Origin: Pseudoalteromonas peptidolytica
GTDB taxonomy: Bacteria; Pseudomonadota; Gammaproteobacteria; Enterobacterales; Alteromonadaceae
Length of the DNA stretch: 64,000 bases
NCBI RefSeq assembly: GCF_012641745.1
Contig: NZ_WEHZ01000007.1
Location: 1 to 64,000 of the forward strand
Direction of reading: 5' to 3'
A program made the translations under genes and the position numbers. Below are positions 36,459 to 45,415 of this stretch, piece after piece. How positions within the stretch are numbered: position 1 is the stretch's first letter; every line of letters begins with the position of its first letter. The notes under the pieces are model-generated. The model was given only the letters and a program-made list of their open reading frames with translations, was not told the DNA's origin and searched no databases.

Positions 36459-38522
36459 TTAAAATGTTACACTAAAGCCGATAGAGGGGCGCATTTCAAA
36501 GTCATCATTTTCCTCTTCGATTACTAAGTCGTTGACTGAGTTAACTTTGTCATAATCAAGGTCGACATAGGCGGTGTTGTCTTGTCCGTATGCGTTCATT
36601 AGCTCTAAGATGAGTTTGCCATCAAGGCCAAATAATGTCGTTTTACGCTCAAAGCGAATATCGAGGCGGTGATAAGTGTCAAAGCGCTCTGAAAATGGGT
36701 CGCCATACACGGGCAAATAGCGGTTCGCAAATTCAGGGTTCTCTTTTACTCCCACAATCGGGGTGTAGGCTTGACCGCTGCGTGCGGTAAAGTTAAAGCC
36801 TCCAGACCACTTTTCGCCAAAGTCATAGTGAAGCACGGCATTCAGAATAAAAGGGGTATCGGCATAGTAGTCACGCTTAATGCCGGTTAACTCATCCTCA
36901 CGTTCACTTTTTGCGAGACTGACAGCAACCCAACCATACCAGTCATCGGTTTTGTTTTTGTTAACAATAAAATCAACACCGTAGGCTGTACCGGAAGTCC
37001 CATTGATGTAGTTTACTTGAGATAAAGGAGCACTTTTAGGCAGGTCGTCCATGGTCTTATAATAGGTCTCAATAGAGTATGACCATTCATCTTTAAGTTC
37101 CTGCTTGAAGCCTAAGGTATAGTGCGTTGAACGTTGGGCTTCGAGGTCTGGGTTACCAACTACAGGCAAAATATATTCAAGGTCTTGAATGCGGCTGTAG
37201 GTGCCTGCCTTGGCTGAGATCACTGTGTCATCGTTATAGAAGTAATTGAGCGCAAGACGTGGATGGACAATGGTCTCATCACTGTAGTCATAATATTCGC
37301 CTACTATTCCTAATTCACTTTGCCATTTTGGGGAAAACTGCCAAACGTGATTAAGCCCTATAAAGGCAGAATCTGTTCCAGCACTCGATGTGCCCTTAAT
37401 TCTTTCACCTTTATTTAGGTCGCAGTCGGGGTCAAACTCGGTGCAAACATAATTAAAAGCGTCGTAGCGGTAAGTGGACTTTTTGTCGTAATAGCCAGCA
37501 TCTGCTATTAGGCGATGCTCTTTATTAAGCTTATAATTCGCGCGAATTTTATAGCTGAGCTGCTCTTCTTCAAAATTTTCAAAGTAGCCATCAGATAGCG
37601 TCGCACGCTGCCCATATCGCATTATGGCTTTATGATTCAGATACCCCACCCCAGCACGAATGTGTAGATCTTTAGCGTAATGATCCCACAGTATGTTCTG
37701 GCTGTTGAATTTGCGAGTGTAGCGAGCGTCACCTTGGTACTCTGGGGTTTTAAGAGCAAGGTGTGATGCACCTGAAAACCCAGCGGCTACTGAGTCCTCT
37801 GCACCATTGATATTTATCGTGACCGAATTATTTGCGTTAATATCCCACAGCCACTTCGCTTGATAATCGTGGTCATCAGGTGGATCGTTAATGATTACTC
37901 CCGTCGGTTTGCCATCATCGTCCTCCAGCTCTTCGCCATCATTGAAAAAAAGCGGTAGGGTACTTTTTCTGGCTGAGACATAGAATGCAGAATTTTCCGT
38001 TGCTTTACCCTCAACGAAGATACCAGCGTTAAACATGGTTAAATCTAGTGTGGTGGCAATATCTTGGTATTTTGGGTTACGAAGCGTGACGTCAAATACT
38101 GCCCCTGTGGCATTACTGTAACTGGTACCAAAGCCAGCTGAATTTAATTGAAAGTCTTGGATAGTATTGCGGTTGAAAATGGAGCTGCCAAAATCATGGA
38201 AAATATACCCGGCAGGCATAAAGTCCACTTCAAAGATATTATCATCAGGTGAAGAGCCCCGCACCGCAGGTGCGCCCATAGAGCCACCAGCAGCGACCAC
38301 ACCAGGTAAGGCAAATGCTGCCCTGAGAGGGTCGCCCATGGCTCCTGGCATATCTACAAGTTTTTGTGCATCTTCGGTAATTTCTGAAATAACGGAGCTG
38401 CGTTTGTAGATAACTTCAATGTGTTCAATTTTATTTTCCTGTGCAACTGCGCTATTTGCGAGGGTAGTGCAGAGCACCAGGAGTGAAATTTTGCTGAGCG
38501 TAAAGTGTGGCGCATGGCGCAT
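36459..38522 (-). CDS. TonB-dependent receptor 3 (smaller type)
   Basis: About 687 residues. ATG 38520-38522 is preferred because AGGA lies at the right distance; an ATG six codons earlier has no spacing from its AAAGG. Signal peptide ends NSAVAQ/EN. The plug region is short (VDMPGAMGDPLRAAFALPGV, APAVRGSSPDDNIFEVDFMPAG, FGTSYSNATGAVFDVTLRNP), followed by a barrel ending GFSVTF. This type (single plug with the PGV..A.RG pattern) is unlike the two at 23409 and 27310. The substrate is unknown and no Fur box was seen. The TlpA-like gene lies about 110 bases upstream. Confidence 0.88.
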   Translation of the reverse strand: MRHAPHFTLSKISLLVLCTTLANSAVAQENKIEHIEVIYKRSSVISEITEDAQKLVDMPGAMGDPLRAAFALPGVVAAGGSMGAPAVRGSSPDDNIFEVDFMPAGYIFHDFGSSIFNRNTIQDFQLNSAGFGTSYSNATGAVFDVTLRNPKYQDIATTLDLTMFNAGIFVEGKATENSAFYVSARKSTLPLFFNDGEELEDDDGKPTGVIINDPPDDHDYQAKWLWDINANNSVTININGAEDSVAAGFSGASHLALKTPEYQGDARYTRKFNSQNILWDHYAKDLHIRAGVGYLNHKAIMRYGQRATLSDGYFENFEEEQLSYKIRANYKLNKEHRLIADAGYYDKKSTYRYDAFNYVCTEFDPDCDLNKGERIKGTSSAGTDSAFIGLNHVWQFSPKWQSELGIVGEYYDYSDETIVHPRLALNYFYNDDTVISAKAGTYSRIQDLEYILPVVGNPDLEAQRSTHYTLGFKQELKDEWSYSIETYYKTMDDLPKSAPLSQVNYINGTSGTAYGVDFIVNKNKTDDWYGWVAVSLAKSEREDELTGIKRDYYADTPFILNAVLHYDFGEKWSGGFNFTARSGQAYTPIVGVKENPEFANRYLPVYGDPFSERFDTYHRLDIRFERKTTLFGLDGKLILELMNAYGQDNTAYVDLDYDKVNSVNDLVIEEENDDFEMRPSIGFSVTF

Positions 38523-38631
38523 GGTAGGCTTCCTATTCATCCTTTGTTAAGATGTGCATTAGCCTAAATGAAATAAATGTTGATTAGCTTCAGAGAGTTG
38601 TAATTAACTGTAAGAGGTTTGCCGCAGTTTC

Positions 38632-39120
38632 TTACAATCTCGCTCGGATCCCTATCTCAGAAGAGTAGCCAACAGAGCGCTCGGTGATCATAAAATTTTC
38701 ATCAAGTACATAATACGTAGGGTAAGCCTGTACTTTATAGTCTGTTGCTGTGGCCTGATCACCGAGTAACACGGGCATCTCTAATTGTAGGTCGCTGACA
38801 AACTTTGTTACTTCTTCAGTCGAGCGATAATCCAGTGCAATCGCCACCGCTTTGACTTTGCCTTGCTGATGTAATTTGTCAATATTCGGCATGCTCACCC
38901 GACATACGCCACACCAAGGTGCAAAAAAATACACGACGCTTTGTTGCCCTTTGAGTTGAATAGAGGAGTAAGTTTGCTTGGACTGCAACATGGGAAGATG
39001 AAATGGCGGTGCCATTTGCGCTCCTGAGTCGGGCAGCATGTTTCTTTCTTGGTAGGTGGAAACGGCGAAAAACACCAGTACAATGACGAAAGCTTGGCCA
39101 AGTAGTTTGAGCATATACAT
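38632..39120 (-). CDS. TlpA-like membrane-anchored thioredoxin
   Basis: 162 residues from ATG 39118-39120 (an ATG two codons on is the alternative; a longer frame upstream is unlikely). An N-terminal membrane anchor (KLLGQAFVIVLVFFAVST) is followed by a thioredoxin fold with the active site CGVC in YFFAPWCGVCRVSMPNI and the cis-proline in VQAYPTYYV. The family reduces periplasmic disulfides, for example in cytochrome c biogenesis or sulfur protein repair. It follows the OlsF-like gene by 77 bases on the same strand; no cytochrome gene is nearby. Confidence 0.85.
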   Translation of the reverse strand: MYMLKLLGQAFVIVLVFFAVSTYQERNMLPDSGAQMAPPFHLPMLQSKQTYSSIQLKGQQSVVYFFAPWCGVCRVSMPNIDKLHQQGKVKAVAIALDYRSTEEVTKFVSDLQLEMPVLLGDQATATDYKVQAYPTYYVLDENFMITERSVGYSSEIGIRARL

Positions 39121-39197
39121 GATCCCATGATAACAATATACGACAATAAAGACCGCAGTGTAGCGACCTTTATTGCATAGGACCAACGTTTTTGGGG

Positions 39198-40919
39198 TTA
39201 ACCGTAAGGGTTATCGCCCAGATAGCGTTTCGCTTTTTGCTCTTTCAATTTAGCTAAATCAACCAGTACTAAACCATCGATACAGTTATTAAAGTCGGGA
39301 TCTATACTAAAGCTCAGAAAGTTGACCCCTTGCGCTTCGCACAGCTCAGTATACTGTTTAAATAAGGTCGGTACTTGCGCGCCCATATTCGCGAGAATAT
39401 GTTTGAGCTCAGCAAAGTCCTCTTTAATATCACTGCCACAAAATATTTGCTGATAGCGTGTAAGTTGATCGCTAGTTAGTTTCATCTCATTGTTAGGCGT
39501 GGCGATGCCCTCTAAATTGCAGAAGTAATGTTGGTAGTGATATACCAGCATCGCTTTGGCTTCATCAGGTAACGCATTTGATAAGCTTACCGCACCGAAC
39601 ATGTAGCGGTGCTCAGGGTAACGTTTAACAAATGCACCAATGCCATACCAAAGATAATCTAAGCTCTTTCGTCCCCAATATTTTGGCTGTACAAAACTGC
39701 GACCAAGCTCTAGCCCTTTTTCAAAATAAGGAGTCATGGCTTCGCTGTATGAGAATAGACTGTCTGTATAAAGTCCTGCTTGACCATGTTCTTCTATAAC
39801 GTGTTTAGCGCTGGCAAGGCGATAAGCACCAACGAGTTCGAGTTGTTTTGTATCCCATAACAACAAGTGGTGGTAGTGCATATCGTATTTATCGATATCA
39901 CGACGATTTCCACTCCCTTCTCCTACTGCTCTGAACGCGATTTCTCTTAAGCGCCCAAGTTCCCTAAATACCACTGAGCTACCAGTATAGCGATAGACAT
40001 ATATTTGCATCCCGTCGGGGGTTTCTCCTATACATTCACAGGCTTCCACCGCCTTTTTAAGCTCTTTACGATTTTCTGGCATTGCAATCGGCGTTTGAGT
40101 TTTGAGTGGAAGGGGCTTTTTACTCGCAAGCCGATAAAGCTGCTTACGGATCAGTGCGACAATTTCTTTGTCTTTGAGATTGTCAATTAGGTAAGACTCT
40201 GGGGGGATACTTGCACCTATTTCAAATTCTAATGACTTTTGCCTTTGTTTAAACATCTCTTTTACCAGTAGTAAGCTGGCTAAAGGCTTATAAATCATGC
40301 TTGTGCCGTAAAACAGCGGGCTGTTTTTAGCTTTAATAAAAATAGGTAAAATGGGACAATTGGCTTTTTTAGCCATGCGCAGAAAGCCTGAGTTCCACTT
40401 ACAGTCTTTAATGCCTGTTGGGCTCAAACGAGAAACTTCCCCTGCCGGGAAAATAAGTAGTGCTCCTTCAGACTTTAGGTGATTTTGGATATTTGCAAGC
40501 TCTTGCTTTTTACTGGCACCAGAGAGGTTATCCACGGGCAATAGCAAAGGATGCATTGGTGTAACCGACATCAGCATGCGATTTGCAACTACTTTAAGAT
40601 CTGGCCGTATCTGGGCAAGTACTTTTATTAGGGCAAGGGCATCCAAAGAGCCAATCGGATGATTTGCAACTATTACGACAGCGTCTTCGCTGGGAATGTG
40701 CTCAATTTGTTTTGGTTTAAAGCGAGCATCGAAATCTAATTCATCGAGGACTTGTTCAACGAACTCGAGACCCTCAAGGTGAGGGTATGTGTCGGCAAAA
40801 GCGACAAATTCTTGCTCATGTAATAAGTAACCAAGTCCTTTTTTTACTAAACCTTTTACCTTAGGGGAGTTTTCAAGTTGCGGAAGATTTGCTTCAATGA
40901 CTTTATCTACACTGATCAT
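39198..40919 (-). CDS. OlsF-like bifunctional acyltransferase (ornithine lipid synthesis)
   Basis: 573 residues in two domains. Residues about 60-260 are a PlsC/OlsA-type O-acyltransferase (VIVANHPIGSLDALAL, LLIFPAGEVSRLSP, LPIFIKAKNSPLFY). Residues about 310-480 are an OlsB-type GNAT N-acyltransferase (LREIAFRAVGEGSGNRRDIDKYD, LVGAYRLA, ELGRSFVQPKYWG). The first domain has His and Asp five apart (H-PIGSL-D) rather than four. Fusion of both activities in one chain is the OlsF plan described in Serratia, where the enzyme makes ornithine lipids without phosphate. AGGTGAT precedes the start. Confidence 0.85.
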   Translation of the reverse strand: MISVDKVIEANLPQLENSPKVKGLVKKGLGYLLHEQEFVAFADTYPHLEGLEFVEQVLDELDFDARFKPKQIEHIPSEDAVVIVANHPIGSLDALALIKVLAQIRPDLKVVANRMLMSVTPMHPLLLPVDNLSGASKKQELANIQNHLKSEGALLIFPAGEVSRLSPTGIKDCKWNSGFLRMAKKANCPILPIFIKAKNSPLFYGTSMIYKPLASLLLVKEMFKQRQKSLEFEIGASIPPESYLIDNLKDKEIVALIRKQLYRLASKKPLPLKTQTPIAMPENRKELKKAVEACECIGETPDGMQIYVYRYTGSSVVFRELGRLREIAFRAVGEGSGNRRDIDKYDMHYHHLLLWDTKQLELVGAYRLASAKHVIEEHGQAGLYTDSLFSYSEAMTPYFEKGLELGRSFVQPKYWGRKSLDYLWYGIGAFVKRYPEHRYMFGAVSLSNALPDEAKAMLVYHYQHYFCNLEGIATPNNEMKLTSDQLTRYQQIFCGSDIKEDFAELKHILANMGAQVPTLFKQYTELCEAQGVNFLSFSIDPDFNNCIDGLVLVDLAKLKEQKAKRYLGDNPYG

Positions 40920-41034
40920 TTTTCATCACCTGTTGGCGCTTTTTTGCAAGAGTAAAAACTATTAATGACAAGCATGTTGCATTGGTATGTCATTTACTTT
41001 GCAGTGATAGTGTGTAATAACAAAAAGGAATCAT

Positions 41035-41961
41035 ATGGCTTTACTTATCTGTGTTACTGGACGCAACAATGACAAATTAATCGCTAAACTGAGCGAGCTT
41101 TTGCCAAAACAAACGATACTCCAATGGCCTGTTGATGATGCAAGCTTACTAGCGAAGGTTGAGTTTGTGTTGGCATGGAATGCGCCTGAGGCATTATGGT
41201 CGCAGCTGCCTAATCTAAAAGTGGTGCATTCCTATGGTGCAGGCATTGATAGTATTCCGGTACAACTATTACCACCGCACGTAGAGGTTGCACGTATTGT
41301 TGATCCAAACCTAGCTGATGATATGGCCGAATATGTGCTTGGTCACATTTTGAGTCACAAACTCGGTATCAATATGTATCTTAAGCAACAGGCTCAACAA
41401 GCGTGGAAGCCCCGTAGAGCCAAGTCAGGCAGAACGGTAGGTATTATGGGAATGGGTCAGCTTGGCTTAGCTGTGGCTGATAAACTGAATGCTAATCGAT
41501 TTACCGTAAAGGGGTGGTCGAACTCGGTGAAAAGCCTTGAAGGGATAATACACTTTTGCGGTGACGCTGAGCTTGGCGCATTTTTACAGGACTTAGATTA
41601 TCTCGTCTGTTTATTGCCACTTACGGAACAAACAAAAGGTATCCTCAATGCCAAAGTTTTTGCTGCCTCTCCTGCTCATTGCGTACTAATTAACGTTGCT
41701 CGAGGTCTGCACTTAAATGAGGCGGATTTACTTACAGCTATCACTCAAGAGACTTTTGGTGGAGCTGTTTTAGACGTATTTGAAACAGAGCCTTTGCCAA
41801 CAGGGCATGCTTTTTGGTCACATCCTAACATTACCGTGACTCCTCACGTTGCTGCATTAACAAGTTTATCTACAGCTGCACTGCAAATTGCAAATAACTA
41901 TCTTGCGATGACAGAGGGTAGGGAGTTAATGCACATAGTGCAAAAGAAAAAGGGCTACTAG
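41035..41961 (+). CDS. ghrA: Glyoxylate/hydroxypyruvate reductase A-like dehydrogenase
   Basis: 308-residue D-2-hydroxyacid dehydrogenase. NAD(P) binding: VGIMGMGQLGLAVADKL. Substrate and catalytic region: NVARGLHLNEADLL, AVLDVFETEPLP and WSHPNITVTPHVAA with the catalytic His. The N-terminal half carries VHSYGAGIDSIP. Overall length and the pattern match E. coli GhrA (312 aa), which reduces glyoxylate and hydroxypyruvate with NADPH. Substrate could differ within the family. It is divergent from the OlsF-like gene; the ribosome site is AAAAGGAATC. Confidence 0.82.
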   Translation: MALLICVTGRNNDKLIAKLSELLPKQTILQWPVDDASLLAKVEFVLAWNAPEALWSQLPNLKVVHSYGAGIDSIPVQLLPPHVEVARIVDPNLADDMAEYVLGHILSHKLGINMYLKQQAQQAWKPRRAKSGRTVGIMGMGQLGLAVADKLNANRFTVKGWSNSVKSLEGIIHFCGDAELGAFLQDLDYLVCLLPLTEQTKGILNAKVFAASPAHCVLINVARGLHLNEADLLTAITQETFGGAVLDVFETEPLPTGHAFWSHPNITVTPHVAALTSLSTAALQIANNYLAMTEGRELMHIVQKKKGY

Positions 41962-42062
41962 AGAGCTTGAAGGCACGGATAATACTGTATAAAAAAACAT
42001 CTTGAGAGTTTATGAATGATGCATTAATTTAACAAAAAAACAATAATAAAAAGGTCTAGTCC

Positions 42063-42194
42063 ATGAAGCAAAGTCAAGGTGGCGCGAAACTATCAATAGT
42101 CGTCGTTTCGGTTATTTTGTTAGGGGTATCTGCGTGGTTTAATCAAGCAGGTGCCAGTGAGCTTCAAAGAGAGACTGTTACCTTGGGAAAATGA
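42063..42194 (+). CDS. Small single-pass membrane protein, 43 aa
   Basis: An ORF opening ATG AAG CAA with AAAAGG upstream gives 43 residues. It begins MKQSQGGAKLS, then has a hydrophobic run (IVVVSVILLGVSAWF) and a short polar tail QAGASELQRETVTLGK. The layout is a membrane anchor with a small periplasmic tail. It sits between ghrA and a strong hairpin at 42226, 101 bases after ghrA. No family recognised. Coding is supported by the ribosome site and the amino-acid pattern only. Confidence 0.55.
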   Translation: MKQSQGGAKLSIVVVSVILLGVSAWFNQAGASELQRETVTLGK

Positions 42195-42225
42195 CAGAGA
42201 TGAGGAACAGCATCTGTCTCAGAGG

Positions 42226-42253
42226 CAAATAGCCGAAGCACTTCGGCTATTTG
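42226..42253. terminator. Bidirectional terminator-like hairpin
   Basis: CAAATAGCCGAAG (42226-42238) and CTTCGGCTATTTG (42241-42253) form a perfect 13-bp stem around two bases. It lies between the small membrane protein and the convergent smrA gene. Short T runs follow on the plus strand (GGGCTTT). Confidence 0.8.
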
Positions 42254-42257
42254 GGCT

Positions 42258-42839
42258 TTAGCGCTTGGCGTGACGCTCTCTGTTTTCTTGTTTCTTTTCG
42301 TCGCTCTTTCTGAGTAGTACATAAGTAGAACCACTGCCGCCGTGACATTTTAAAGCAGAATGAAAGGCCAGCACTTGTGGAATTTCTTGCAGCCATTTGC
42401 TGGTGTAGCTCTTTAACACGGCTGGAAATGGCTTGCTGTTTAAACCGATCCCGTGTCTTATCAATAACACTCGAATGCTTTTCGTATGACAGTCAGTAAC
42501 GAAATTAAATAAAGCTTGGCGAGCCTCATGAAATGGCTTGCCATGTAGATCTAAAGTCGCATCAATTTGGTACTTACCTAATCTAAGATTTTTATAAACC
42601 CCATCCTGCACCCCACTTTTTTTGAATGCGAGCAGGTCATGAGGGTCGAGAAGATCAACATATTCTGTAGAGAGGTAGTTGGGATCGAACTCAAGTTCTT
42701 GCTCTGCTGCCTTTCGTTTTGCGAGTTGTGAAATGGTAGGTTCGTTTTTGATACGGCGCAGTTGTGCTTTTTTATCTTGGGCGAGCGGAGTTACGTCGCC
42801 CATGGATGCCAAAAATAGCTCTTCATCAGTCATGGCCAT
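42258..42839 (-). CDS. smrA: Smr-domain DNA endonuclease SmrA
   Basis: 193 residues with a C-terminal Smr domain: DATLDLHGKPFHEARQAL with the LDLHG motif, VLLIRHGIGLNS and the closing CHGGSGSTYVLLRK. The N-terminal half is the SmrA-type helical region (DDELF-like TDEELFLASMGDVTPL). The Smr domain of MutS2 and SmrA is a nicking endonuclease. Its biological task in gammaproteobacteria is not established. MAM at the start leaves two possible ATGs. The terminator at 42226 follows. Confidence 0.87.
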   Translation of the reverse strand: MAMTDEELFLASMGDVTPLAQDKKAQLRRIKNEPTISQLAKRKAAEQELEFDPNYLSTEYVDLLDPHDLLAFKKSGVQDGVYKNLRLGKYQIDATLDLHGKPFHEARQALFNFVTDCHTKSIRVLLIRHGIGLNSKPFPAVLKSYTSKWLQEIPQVLAFHSALKCHGGSGSTYVLLRKSDEKKQENRERHAKR

Positions 42840-42898
42840 ACTGCTTCTCCATTAACAAGCAATGATAGCCATGATTTTAGCGCACCAAATTAAATTAT

Positions 42899-42949
42899 GG
42901 AACTAGTCGCTGGGAACTAGTCGCTGGGAACTAGTCGCTAGGAACTAGT
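42899..42949. repeat. 14-bp tandem repeat
   Basis: Three 14-base units (GGAACTAGTCGCTG, the third ending CTA) and a partial fourth (GGAACTAGT) run through 42899-42949. Each unit has the palindrome ACTAGT. The last unit overlaps the stop codon of the small membrane protein on the minus strand (42945). The array is in the intergenic region before smrA. Confidence 0.9.
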
Positions 42950-43184
42950 GAACTTCTAGTTGACCGAAAGTATAGACTTTAAAAAGATAAAATGTATTTA
43001 TCAGAATCAGGCTAAGGTTAGAAATCACACTAGTGTTCATCAGATCAAGGCTAAACGAGATAAAAAGTACGCCACATGCGCACACAGCAGCTACTCTTAG
43101 TAGCGTTTTATGGTTAATAAAAAAGGCGCCAAAACCTAAAGTCAGTAATACTAAGTTAAGTAGCCAGTCGAGCTCGTTTGCCAT
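42945..43184 (-). CDS. Small integral membrane protein, 79 aa
   Basis: 79 residues with about three hydrophobic segments: LLNLVLLTLGFGAFFI (8-23), LLRVAAVCACGVLFISFSL (28-46) and ISNLSLILINTFYLFKVY (54-71). This size and layout resemble small CBU_0592-type membrane proteins, but the link is weak. Start MANELDWLL has GGAGAACC nearby upstream. Its TAG stop is inside the 14-bp tandem repeat. Function unknown. Confidence 0.72.
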   Translation of the reverse strand: MANELDWLLNLVLLTLGFGAFFINHKTLLRVAAVCACGVLFISFSLDLMNTSVISNLSLILINTFYLFKVYTFGQLEVH

Positions 43185-43545
43185 TGTCTGTTTGGTTCTC
43201 CAAATATGTCTAAAGGATCGCCATTATGGTGATCAATAATGCTTCATTCAACTGATAAATTTTATAATTATCGCATTAGAAATTTTTATGGGTTAATGTC
43301 TGCTGAATAGTTATGTACACAATTTTGCATAAGTCGTGCTGAAAGTATTATTAGGTGTAAGTGGTTGAGCAAGGATAACGTGTGGATTTGCTTTTATGGC
43401 TATGATTGTAATGGAAAAAACTTTTTATCAGCGTGGATTAATATATGAATATATATACTAAGGTTTAATTACGAGAGTGTATTACAGAACCCTGAAGCGT
43501 GATCAGAACAAGCTGAGCGCTATAAAAAATAATTAAGGAAAGGCA
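43185..43545. other. 361-bp gene-free stretch
   Basis: AT-rich intergenic DNA between divergent genes. I see no repeat, RNA gene or coding frame above about 20 residues; promoters for both flanking genes are expected here. Confidence 0.6.
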
Positions 43546-45153
43546 ATGAAAATGCTCAAGTACTATTTGTTAGCTAGCTGCGTACTGGCTGCGCTGACAA
43601 TATACAGTTTGGGATCATGGCTAATGCTACCATTAGCTTGGTTTACTGTGTCAGTGTCGTTAGTCACTTTTGCTTATGCGACGAACTATCCACATATATT
43701 TAGAAAGCATGGAACAGGAACTATTCCATGGTATGTCACTTGGCTTTTCTGGCCTTATCTTGGTTTTGTGCACTTGTATAATGCAATAGAGCGCGGCAGG
43801 GATGTTGTAGATACATTTCAACCGCTAACAGAAGATCTTTTTGTTGCTTGTCGACTTTTCCCAAGTGATGTGGATATGCTCAAAGCGGAGGGTATAGAAG
43901 CAATTTTAGATGTAACAGCCGAATTCGACGGCTTAAACTGGTCGGCAGAGCAACAAGGGTTACACTACTTAAATATTCCTGTGCTCGATCATCAAGTACC
44001 AACACCAGAGCAATTAGCTCACGCAATGGCATGGATAGAGGCGCAACATAAACTCAATCGTAAAGTTGTGGTGCATTGTGCGCTTGGTCGTGGCCGCTCA
44101 GTGTTTTTTTGTACGGCATATTTGTTGTTGACCAACCCACAATATAGTGTTCGTGAAGCTTTAGAAAAAATTCAAAACCAACGGGAAACTGCGCGATTAA
44201 ACAAGCAGCAACTAAGGGGGCTGACAAAGCTCCATCAAAACAAAAACTTCTCTCATGAGTTAAGTGCAGTGTTAATTGTTAACCCTGTATCGGGCTCAGG
44301 AAAATGGTCTGAATACGAAAATGAGATAGTTGGCATGCTGACTGAAAAATATCGCCTGTCGATTAGTCTTACAGAAAAAGACACTGATGTTTCAGTGCTT
44401 GCCCAACATTTGGTGTCACAGGTTCAACCCCACATTGTTATTGCAGGCGGCGGAGATGGAACATTAGCTAGTGTCGCTCATGGTATATATCAACAAGATA
44501 CCTTGTTTGGCATTCTACCACTTGGCACCGCAAATTCTTTGGCAACCGTGTTACTTGGTCCGATGTCAAAGCTTGACCCTGTTAATCAATCGTGTGAAGC
44601 CATTTTAGCGGGCAAAACCAAAGCGATTGATATCATGCACTGTAATGGCAGAGCCGCCCTATTAGTTGCTGCAGTTGGTTTTGGTCAGGAAATGATCGAA
44701 AGAGCAAGCCGCGAGGAAAAGAATCACTCGGGTCAACTGGCGTACATTCGTGGTTTGTGGCAAGCCGTCAGCGAAAATAAACCCTTTGAATGTCAAGTGA
44801 GTTTTGATGGTGGTGAGCACTTTGCGATGAAGTGTGTTAGCTTAGTCATTGCTAATGCCGCGCCAAAAACGACAATACTCGCTCAGGGTCATGGCGAGCC
44901 TATTTACGATGATGGTCTGTTAGATGTTACTATTTTACCTGCTGAGCCCTCAGGCGCTCAGAATTTAACTGTTGCTGAGCTTATTCTTCCAAAATTAGAT
45001 GACGCATCATCTAATATACGCACAGCTCAGTGTGAAAAAATAAATATTGCATTTGCGACGGATCAGCATTATGCACTCGATGGCGAAATATTAAGTGCAA
45101 AAGACATTGAGATTAAGATCCAGAAGCATGCGCTAGACGTGGCAGTGCCTTAG
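43546..45153 (+). CDS. Dual-specificity phosphatase fused to a diacylglycerol/lipid kinase
   Basis: 535 residues. Two N-terminal membrane helices (about 5-45). Then a protein tyrosine/dual-specificity phosphatase domain with the active site His177-Cys178-x5-Arg184 (HCALGRGRS) and general-acid region IPVLDHQVP. From about 240 comes a YegS/DAGK-type lipid kinase: VLIVNPVSGSGKW, IAGGGDGT at 299-306 and LPLGTANSLA. The combination would place a phosphatase and a lipid kinase at the inner membrane in a single chain. Whether the phosphatase acts on lipids, inositides or protein is unknown. AAGGAAAGGC precedes the start. Confidence 0.9.
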   Translation: MKMLKYYLLASCVLAALTIYSLGSWLMLPLAWFTVSVSLVTFAYATNYPHIFRKHGTGTIPWYVTWLFWPYLGFVHLYNAIERGRDVVDTFQPLTEDLFVACRLFPSDVDMLKAEGIEAILDVTAEFDGLNWSAEQQGLHYLNIPVLDHQVPTPEQLAHAMAWIEAQHKLNRKVVVHCALGRGRSVFFCTAYLLLTNPQYSVREALEKIQNQRETARLNKQQLRGLTKLHQNKNFSHELSAVLIVNPVSGSGKWSEYENEIVGMLTEKYRLSISLTEKDTDVSVLAQHLVSQVQPHIVIAGGGDGTLASVAHGIYQQDTLFGILPLGTANSLATVLLGPMSKLDPVNQSCEAILAGKTKAIDIMHCNGRAALLVAAVGFGQEMIERASREEKNHSGQLAYIRGLWQAVSENKPFECQVSFDGGEHFAMKCVSLVIANAAPKTTILAQGHGEPIYDDGLLDVTILPAEPSGAQNLTVAELILPKLDDASSNIRTAQCEKINIAFATDQHYALDGEILSAKDIEIKIQKHALDVAVP

Positions 45154-45415
45154 GCAGCTAGAAACGTGAATTTTTGTTAAAAGGGACTCAACCAGCCCGT
45201 GGATATATGAAATATTACACTCTAGAAAGGCTGCATTTAGCTAGTAATGCTCAGTCATCAATAGAATATAAAAACTCTTTCAGAAAAGTGTTCATTAGAA
45301 TTGATCAAAACACTGTGTAATGACCTTAATCAATTCTACATTGTTTAAATTACATTCTTTCTTGAAATAATAAAGTATTGGGTAATACTAAAACTTAGTA
45401 TTGCCCAATAAGAAA

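Noticed and set aside
42899..42949. CRISPR-like array
   Set aside because: Units are 14 bp with no spacers and no cas genes; a simple tandem repeat.
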